The position numbers and the translations under genes are program-made. A DNA stretch of 32,655 bases. It comes from Candidatus Poseidonia sp. GTDB taxonomy: Archaea; Thermoplasmatota; Poseidoniia; Poseidoniales; Poseidoniaceae. Below the pieces are notes generated by a model, which was not told the origin of the DNA, searched no databases, and saw nothing but the letters and a program-made list of their open reading frames with translations. This document shows positions 27,101 through 32,655 of the stretch, piece by piece. Location of the stretch: contig JASLVM010000015.1 of the NCBI GenBank assembly GCA_030741355.1, positions 1 to 32,655 of the forward strand, read 5' to 3'. The first letter of the stretch is position 1; each line of letters begins with the position of its first letter.

Positions 27101-29850
27101 TCGTGAGCGGTGACCTGGTCCTCCAACTTCCACCCAATGCCGTTCCGAATCGCCATGCTTTTGCGGAGACGGATGGCGTTGATGTCGATGCTTCGCTGAA
27201 CATCAGCCTCCATGTTTTGCAGGTCTACCGAGCAAACCTCAACGTGATTGAACCACTCCCGGAAACGGTCGGTGAACCCCTCTCACTGAATGTTTCCGAG
27301 CCCCAAAGATTCCTTCTGTTCTTGGAAAACCCTGGAAACGGCGTGGACACCTTCCAACTCGCTGCAACTGCATCATCCATTGACGGTTCATTTACGCCGG
27401 ATGTTGCCTTCACCTATTTCGACCCTCAGAAAACCCTCGGGGCACTCGCCACAGGTATTGGCACCGTGGACGTCATCCTCTCAGAAGAAACACCGGCTCA
27501 GACGCCGTTTGATCTTGTCTTCACATGGACCTCACTCGGAGGAGATGTGGTGGATTCGACCACCCTTGTTGTGCAAGCTGCACCAAGTCACGAGTGGACG
27601 GTATCCCCAACCAACGACACCCAAGTCTCAGGGCAGCCAGGAGAAACCCTTTCCTTTGCATTCAACGTCACGAACCTCGGAAATGCGGCTGACGATTTAA
27701 CCCTTGAACCATCGCTCAATGTCCTGCCTTTCGGCGAAGATACATCCGTTTGGGTGGCTTCATCAGTTCAAACAACGACCCTCCCCATCAACGATTCAGC
27801 CCTGCTGAATTTCTCCATCACCGTCCCTTCGATGGCCTGGGCGTCATCCTCCGTAAACATCACACTCAACCACGTGGCCAACGGCTACACCATCGGCCAA
27901 ACCCTTGTGTCAGTTGATGTCGAATCGGTATCGGGCTGGCGTTTGAACCTCACAGAAGCCGATTTAGAAGTAGACCCCACTGGAGAGAACCTCACCTTTG
28001 AACTGATTCACACTGGCAACGCCTACGAGCGACCGTACTTTGCCAAGGCGGGAGCAGGATGGAACATCACCCTACCCGATGACGCTGAAGATGTGGCCCC
28101 TTACGGAACAAGCACCTTCCAGGTCCATGTTCAGCCCCCTTCGAATGCCGTCGCAGGTGAAGTCGGTGTGCTGCGAATACGCATCACGGGCAACGACACC
28201 AGCGGCTTGGTGGTTGAAGAAATCCCGGTCCGCGTGGGTGCATCGCCCGACATCCTCGTGGACCATCGAGGGACGTGGTACATCAACGCTGAAGGTGGCT
28301 ACCCCACCGCCTGGATCGAGAACAACGGCAACGATATCGCCATGCTCACGGTGGACGTTGACGGGCTTCCGGATGGCTGGTCAACCACCCAAGGCACGCA
28401 AGTCATTCTCGCCCCGGGTGAGGTCACCGGTGTCCCGATGACACTCCTCCCTGCCTCGTCATGGAACGAACAGAGATTTTTGTTGACCATCAATGTCAAC
28501 CACCCTCTTCTCGGTATCATCGCCCACAACATTGAGGTAGAATACAGCCAGGTGGTGTTTACCCAAAGCCCGGTGTTCGATGCGTTTGAAGGGACCATGC
28601 AGGACCTCTCCTATGAGGTGGATAACGGCGAGACGGCAACCTTTGGTGGTTCACTTTCAGTGGCACAAGGCGACAATGAACTCTCGTTTGAGCAACCCGA
28701 CACCACGGGAGAGCACTTGATCAGTTTCCAAACCTCCAACACCTCTGGAAATCTCTCGGTGTATGTGGTTTCACGAACGTATCCAGACACCGATATCTCT
28801 TGCGAGTTTGAAGACGATGTATTCGCGTCCTTGGGCCAATCGGCGGCAGAAGGCATCTTGGCCACCTGTACCCTAACGGCAGGCGTTGACGAATCCATGC
28901 GCGTGGTGTTCACGCTGGTCTCATCGACCGGTGAGCGTGTGGATCTCGAGGAGGACGTCTTCATCGTGCCAGCAGGTGGGCAAGAAAGCGTCAATGTGAG
29001 TCTTGATTCGTGGGATCCAGAAGCAGGAATGTTCTCCGTAGAACTGCGTGCTCATGACCGCTACGGACGGGAATTGGAAAGCATATCAGAATCGGTCATC
29101 GCTCGTGAGAGCGGCTGGAACGTCGGGATCAGTTCTCTAACAGCAGATGGAGACATCACCATTGGCATCCAACGAACCGGCTACAGTTTACTCGCCAACG
29201 CCGTGTGTGAGTTGGACGTGCAAGCAGAAGGTGGCTGGTCGACCACTTACATCGTTGACATCGCCTACGCAGAATACGCACCTGTCATCTTCATTGAAAA
29301 TCCAAACAGCATTGAGCGTGATGAGAAGATCACCGCCAACCTTGCTTGTAGCGTACCGTTTGATATCGACGACAACCCCGAAGATGACACCCGCAGCACC
29401 TACTACAAGTCAGAAGGCTTGCTGACGGTCTCATCCAATGAGATTGGTTGGGTTGTCGGCGTTGCTGCCCTTGTTCTGGCAGTAGCATGGTTGGTGGGCG
29501 CCATACAATCTCCAAAACCAAAGGCAGCGAAAACTCCCACGGCCGGCCGGGAAACCTCTGCCCCAACCATCAATGAAAACTCAACACCAGCCAGTCCAGC
29601 ACCAGAGGACGATATGCAACTTCAACCGGTGGAAGAACCTGAAGAGGAATCCGAACTCTTCGTGGAAGAGGACATCGTTGAATCCACCATAGAAGTGATT
29701 GAAACGGTTGAAGGGACCGATACCGAACCTACGAACACCACCGCCAGTGGTCGTCTGGCAAGTCTTCGAGAAGAAATTGTAACCGACGACACACCCCAGC
29801 GAGAGGGAACGATGGAAGACCGAATGAAGAAATTCTTTGGAAACGAGTGA
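24109..29850 (+). CDS. Giant cell-surface protein: FG-GAP-like N-terminus, CARDB domain, tandem Ig-like/NEW3-like repeats, C-terminal TM and acidic tail
   Basis: N-terminal hydrophobic signal (VASSLMVLLMLGVLFNPLIHPPLLP), repeated DxDGDGxxEIxV-type motifs, CARDB-like PGMTVTVTGQFANIGTGEADE...LDVNENITEQREDNN, recurrent NLGNAA/NPGNGVD/NNGNDI motifs, TM IGWVVGVAALVLAVAWLVGAI, acidic tail. Confidence 0.88.
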   Translation: MMSSGSQVTTRRTVASSLMVLLMLGVLFNPLIHPPLLPETDVVQPTPGSWAGDGQPWAQYAKTPTHNQTVPEHGVDGGPGEGSLANITSLGTLENPVVNWQVFSGQSESDAYGSIIGDFSASISASEAALERCGAGTLFPVMISSEITDGSRESFLNIVSGNDAKIAWKVSLGVTEAIRSTPMIHDIDGDGQQEIIVVYDTQGALNIDVWSPQLTCTESNWQATGHSNELLWSYSDAEVRIGSPSPHFATANSDHKAVTQPLLADLELDGTPELVIAVVDDPDNNPLVKVNAYSLTSSQPTQEDWTVSLDRGTHPSDPVWAQLDSSTTSVLLTTIDGDSGNMWIWKIDGSTGSLDWERVAVQGTDTDSDSPRLRLPGPIIVQLDQDSAPEMILTVPTDANGRQSGNGARFIGMELTSTTELFNFRAQNGYADAQPLALDTDEDGVDDRLCWVTWYSESSVSFNRKGMLGCTDISDNSPVTEWTRDLQRGAGNDNDEIAASPPFWLDIDGEGTPEILVGFGRRFWAFDGDTGASADINSAWSTPLSMPHRVWTAPAIADVDGDGHIDVLYGDTLVSDQGPDLSPSFDGRGLSFNPAQADPGMTVTVTGQFANIGTGEADEDIDAAIIMNGEELTRERFTSSEPVAPSGEGGPLTFSAEFVATLGVHAFELVLDVNENITEQREDNNDASTTFTVVEPYLAQMTGPLETPRIPPGSTQQVMVELVATGSRTADWTLSYDESALPSGWSFSPAGNQDLTLELIPDTPQTVIFDAHVPSTALGDESGMVSMLLALDDDDTINSTIDVQIDVFRTRGLDLSGSTGMNISTAHGRPGHTAKAWFMVENLGNAAESTTSITWTAPSWGGSPSIHDTNGQELFSISLAPGESKVLFAHLTTPASVSYGSSTQTTLTLCMGSGEDALCESMPFTFTAQKFVAEPTHHRSLPDATLTWSFTGTAPASGSAEWSMSSMGMLQQGWVWSATGDFTINGTQLVAQGTSGGVVSGDLVLQLPPNAVPNRHAFAETDGVDVDASLNISLHVLQVYRANLNVIEPLPETVGEPLSLNVSEPQRFLLFLENPGNGVDTFQLAATASSIDGSFTPDVAFTYFDPQKTLGALATGIGTVDVILSEETPAQTPFDLVFTWTSLGGDVVDSTTLVVQAAPSHEWTVSPTNDTQVSGQPGETLSFAFNVTNLGNAADDLTLEPSLNVLPFGEDTSVWVASSVQTTTLPINDSALLNFSITVPSMAWASSSVNITLNHVANGYTIGQTLVSVDVESVSGWRLNLTEADLEVDPTGENLTFELIHTGNAYERPYFAKAGAGWNITLPDDAEDVAPYGTSTFQVHVQPPSNAVAGEVGVLRIRITGNDTSGLVVEEIPVRVGASPDILVDHRGTWYINAEGGYPTAWIENNGNDIAMLTVDVDGLPDGWSTTQGTQVILAPGEVTGVPMTLLPASSWNEQRFLLTINVNHPLLGIIAHNIEVEYSQVVFTQSPVFDAFEGTMQDLSYEVDNGETATFGGSLSVAQGDNELSFEQPDTTGEHLISFQTSNTSGNLSVYVVSRTYPDTDISCEFEDDVFASLGQSAAEGILATCTLTAGVDESMRVVFTLVSSTGERVDLEEDVFIVPAGGQESVNVSLDSWDPEAGMFSVELRAHDRYGRELESISESVIARESGWNVGISSLTADGDITIGIQRTGYSLLANAVCELDVQAEGGWSTTYIVDIAYAEYAPVIFIENPNSIERDEKITANLACSVPFDIDDNPEDDTRSTYYKSEGLLTVSSNEIGWVVGVAALVLAVAWLVGAIQSPKPKAAKTPTAGRETSAPTINENSTPASPAPEDDMQLQPVEEPEEESELFVEEDIVESTIEVIETVEGTDTEPTNTTASGRLASLREEIVTDDTPQREGTMEDRMKKFFGNE

Positions 29851-29896
29851 TTCGCACAAAGCAAGGGCTTAATCCACTTGAGAGGTGCGAAGGGAC

Positions 29897-30583
29897 ATGG
29901 ACGAGCAGACGCAAGCATCAACCTCCGCGTTTTTCACCCTTGACGCCTTCAACGGTGAATTGGCTCTTCAAGTCATGAACGCTATTGAGGAAGGGCATGC
30001 TGGCAACGTCGAGATCTGGGCGACCCTGGTTAAATCGGACGAGGAACTCCACCACCGGTTGACCGAACAAGGCATTTCAAAGCCCGAGGAGTTCACATCC
30101 ATTGCATGGGATGGAGCCACCCTGTTGTTCACGGCATGTGTTGAATTGAACAACGATGGCCGACCGTTGCCGCTTGGAGAACGACTGACAAGGGAACGCT
30201 TTGGCCGGTTCCCTCATGCAGATGGCTCAGCCCTGGGCTACTTTTTGGAATACATTCGACCCAATCGGAGCATCACCGATCACGATGGGCAAGTCATTTA
30301 TGACGAACTTCTGGAACGTCTACATCAGCTTGCTCATGGGTGTGAAGAAGAGGCTCGGGGCCACACGATGTTCGAGGATGGATTTGGTGGCATGCAGATT
30401 CACGGATTTTTATCAGCCGACGCTGTTCGAGAGTTGCGAAAGCACCTTTCGAGCAGAGCGTGGACGGCGTCCTACGACGAACCGCTGGACGGTGGTGTCG
30501 CTGACGTGGCCAAGCATTTCACTTCACTGCTCAAGGCTGCCGAACGACGGCGTGTAGGAATGGCCCTACGGACCCATCGCTGA
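29897..30583 (+). CDS. Hypothetical protein
   Basis: ORF of about 228 aa (MDEQTQASTSAFFTLDAFNGELALQVMNAI...) between two strong genes; no recognised family. Confidence 0.65.
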   Translation: MDEQTQASTSAFFTLDAFNGELALQVMNAIEEGHAGNVEIWATLVKSDEELHHRLTEQGISKPEEFTSIAWDGATLLFTACVELNNDGRPLPLGERLTRERFGRFPHADGSALGYFLEYIRPNRSITDHDGQVIYDELLERLHQLAHGCEEEARGHTMFEDGFGGMQIHGFLSADAVRELRKHLSSRAWTASYDEPLDGGVADVAKHFTSLLKAAERRRVGMALRTHR

Positions 30584-31495
30584 TCAGAAGTCTTGTGAGG
30601 TCAATCGCTCGTACATCGAGGCGTAGAGCGCTGCTGTCTCATCGATAACAGACTGTGGCAAGGCAGGAATCGGTGGGTCTTCGGCACCGGTGTCTCGAGC
30701 CGTTTGGAGAGCGGCTTGGTGACCGGTTCCAATGTAGTGAGTCCTGACAAACTCCTTGGACAATTCGATGCATTCACCGTTAGCGTAGGCTTCAGCATCC
30801 CACCAACGGTCTTCGTCGAGCGTTCCGAACGTATCGACCAAAACGACCTCACGGTTGGCGCCAAGAGCGAATTCCTTCTTCCCATCAACGTGAATCAAAC
30901 CGTTCTTGGCGGCTTCCTCTTCGATAATGGCATCAACAGCAAGGGCGGCAGCCACGATTTTCTCGTATTCTTCCTCGGTGATGTTGGATATCTCAAGAGC
31001 CTCAGCCCGTCCGATGTTTCGGTCAAACGCTTCGAATTTGGTGGTGACTTCAACAAAGGGTTCAGCCAATTTGACACCGTATTCGCAGTCCTGAGCCACA
31101 CCCAACGCTTCAGCCGTCAGTTCACCACGTTGGAAACGACGCCAGGCGGAACCTGAGAGGTAATGGCGAACAATGACTTCGAGAGGGACGAACACCCATT
31201 CCATATCCCGAGGGATAGCACCGGGTTCTTTGATGACCTTGACCTTGCGAACAAGGCAGCGGTCAGGGGCATTGACTTCAATCAAGTGCGTCTTGCAGAT
31301 GCCGGCTTCTTCGACGAGTTTGAACCAGTGGGCGGTTGTACGGTTGAGCGATTCACCCTTGCGAGGAATCAACGAGGGAATGATTTGGTCAAAGACCGAA
31401 ATCTGGTTGGTGAACCGAAATTCATAGGTGTCTGGGTCATCAGTGGACCATACTTGCTTGACTTTGCCTTGGTAGAGCATTTCTCCCATGAACAA
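30584..31495 (-). CDS. purC: Phosphoribosylaminoimidazole-succinocarboxamide synthase
   Basis: LYQGKVKQVWSTDDPDTYEFRFTNQISVFD, VRKVKVIKEP, EVIVRHYLSGSAWRRFQ, ALGANREVVLVDTFGTLDEDRWW. Confidence 0.95.
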   Translation of the reverse strand: MFMGEMLYQGKVKQVWSTDDPDTYEFRFTNQISVFDQIIPSLIPRKGESLNRTTAHWFKLVEEAGICKTHLIEVNAPDRCLVRKVKVIKEPGAIPRDMEWVFVPLEVIVRHYLSGSAWRRFQRGELTAEALGVAQDCEYGVKLAEPFVEVTTKFEAFDRNIGRAEALEISNITEEEYEKIVAAALAVDAIIEEEAAKNGLIHVDGKKEFALGANREVVLVDTFGTLDEDRWWDAEAYANGECIELSKEFVRTHYIGTGHQAALQTARDTGAEDPPIPALPQSVIDETAALYASMYERLTSQDF

Positions 31496-31545
31496 GAATC
31501 CTCGAAATCAGCCTTTGAACATTTCACATCGGAGCGATGGAGGAT

Positions 31546-32208
31546 TCAAAGGAATCCCAAGGCATCTTCAATCCGATTCAATTCAGGACCCGTGGTCTGT
31601 GTTCCACTGATGGCCCCTTTGTTGGAAGCACAGACACCTGCACCAACGTAGGGAGAACCAAAGGATACCGTTCCCACCATGGGAGGGACGCCAAGCACCT
31701 CTTCGATGAGCATGGCTTCATCTGGTGTGACGTCAGGATGAAGCAACACACCTTGGTCGTTGGCGACGGCTAAACTGCCGACAACATCCTGTCCCGCAAC
31801 GGTGGTGGAAACCACGTCAACGGCCAAGACCTCGGCAAGAATTTCAAGTCCTTCGTGAGGGATACTGGGAGAAGCGACGGCTCCTTGTTCGTTCACGACG
31901 AGAAGGTTGCCTGCTGTGTTTACACCGCCTTCCATGACGACCACATCGCCATAAGCTGTTAACTGGTCGATATCGCTCTCGTTGGCAATATCTGCTACGG
32001 CAATACCACGGCTGTTGCCACAAACGAGAGCGCCAACCAAACTTGACCCCCCGATGGTGATCGGGTGAAGTTCCAGCTCAAGGCAAGTTTCGAGGATTTG
32101 AACGGTGGGCTCAGGCAATTCAGGAGGGTGGAAGAGAACGTTTCCGACACTGGCGAGGTGGATACCCGCTTGGTCGCTTCCAAAGATGTCGACCGTGTCT
32201 ATTGGCAT
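31546..32208 (-). CDS. eif6: Translation initiation factor 6 (aIF-6)
   Basis: FGSDQAGIHLASVGNVLF, GGSSLVGALVCGNSRGIAVADIA, AGNLLVVNEQGAVASPSI, VVGSLAVANDQGVLLHPDVTPDE, VGAGVCASNKGAISG. Start MPIDTVDIFG; the ORF-track extension to 32568 overlaps 5S rRNA. Confidence 0.95.
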   Translation of the reverse strand: MPIDTVDIFGSDQAGIHLASVGNVLFHPPELPEPTVQILETCLELELHPITIGGSSLVGALVCGNSRGIAVADIANESDIDQLTAYGDVVVMEGGVNTAGNLLVVNEQGAVASPSIPHEGLEILAEVLAVDVVSTTVAGQDVVGSLAVANDQGVLLHPDVTPDEAMLIEEVLGVPPMVGTVSFGSPYVGAGVCASNKGAISGTQTTGPELNRIEDALGFL

Positions 32209-32271
32209 GCTCTCATCCTGACCTTCTTGTGCGAGTTCTAAAACGTGGTGTTTCAAGATTCCGTAGAACGC

Positions 32272-32303
32272 AAAAAAGGCCGGCCTCCGAAGGAGGTCCG
32301 GCC
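32272..32303 (-). terminator. GC-rich hairpin followed by T6, downstream of 5S rRNA
   Basis: Minus strand GGCCGGaCCTCC-TTC-GGAGGCCGGCC followed by TTTTTT; 11-bp stem with one bulge. Confidence 0.75.
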
Positions 32304-32342
32304 TTAAGCGCCCTTGCGGGTCGAGGAACCCGAGGTGAAAAG

Positions 32343-32471
32343 AGAGGGGCACAGTGACTTCCTTTCCCGTGGACTCTCGTACCACAGTAATGGGAGAGAC
32401 GCAGAAGGGCTTGACTTCTGGGTTCGGAATGGGACCAGGTAAACACCTTCGCTGTGACCGTGCACCCATCT
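32343..32471 (-). rRNA. rrf: 5S ribosomal RNA (boundaries approximate)
   Basis: Minus strand GGGTGCACGGTCACAGCGAAGG...ACCTGGTCCCATTCCGAACCCAGAAGTCAAGCCCTTC...GTCACTGTGCCCC; helix I pairs the two ends. Confidence 0.92.
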
Positions 32472-32489
32472 CTTTTCGAATCGGATAGG

Positions 32490-32508
32490 TTGCGACGGAG
32501 CGTCGCAA
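32490..32508 (-). other. Hairpin in the 23S-5S spacer
   Basis: Perfect 8-bp inverted repeat ttgcgacg-gag-cgtcgcaa. Confidence 0.6.
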
Positions 32509-32574
32509 AATGAATTGGCATGATCTTTTAGACGAAGGGCACTCATGGTGCGGATACAAAATACACACGAAAAA

Positions 32575-32655
32575 GATGCTCGAACATTAGTGCAGCTGGA
32601 CTGAATACGTCGCCGAAGCTTCGTACTTACATCCGCTGTCTATCATCTCGTCTTT
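32575..32655 (-). rRNA. rrl: 23S ribosomal RNA, 3' end (truncated by window edge)
   Basis: Minus strand AAAGACGAGATGATAGACAGCGGATGTAAGTACGAAGC...GTATTCAGTCCAGCTGCACTAATG resembles archaeal 23S 3' ends (GATAGACxxxGxxxTGTAAG...CACTAA); followed by 5S. Confidence 0.85.

Noticed and set aside
32209-32568. N-terminal 120-aa extension of the eif6 ORF
   Set aside because: Overlaps the terminator hairpin and 5S rRNA; eIF6 homology begins at MPIDTVDIFG (32208).
1-32655. CRISPR arrays, transposons or integrase genes
   Set aside because: No regularly spaced direct repeats, terminal inverted repeats or transposase/integrase motifs were seen; gene content is largely core archaeal.

Overview
The window looks like part of a compact euryarchaeal genome, most likely Marine Group II/Poseidoniales-like. 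The lineage call is inference from gene content and style. It carries about 25 tightly packed protein genes, two tRNA genes (Thr-GGT, Ser-GGA), and a minus-strand 23S(3' end)-5S rRNA segment at the right edge. Recognisable genes include a Y-family polymerase (dinB, truncated at the left edge and absent from the ORF track), a RecA/RadA-superfamily ATPase, a family B DNA polymerase with degraded exonuclease motifs and an altered motif C, a SerA-like dehydrogenase, an MBL-fold hydrolase, a NUDIX protein, archaeal-type alaS, rtcB, a SufS-like cysteine desulfurase, a membrane-anchored subtilisin, a methyltransferase, an HVO_0476-like zinc finger protein, proline dehydrogenase, dtdA, the S27ae/S24e/Spt4/Rpo7 cluster, a 1913-aa cell-surface protein, purC and eif6. 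The most interesting locus is the left 4 kb. There a Y-family polymerase, a RecA-like ATPase, a PolB2-like divergent B-family polymerase and a small helical protein sit together, in a layout analogous to the bacterial ImuA-ImuB-DnaE2 mutasome. I see no CRISPR array or mobile element. All calls come from reading motifs by eye; no searches were run.
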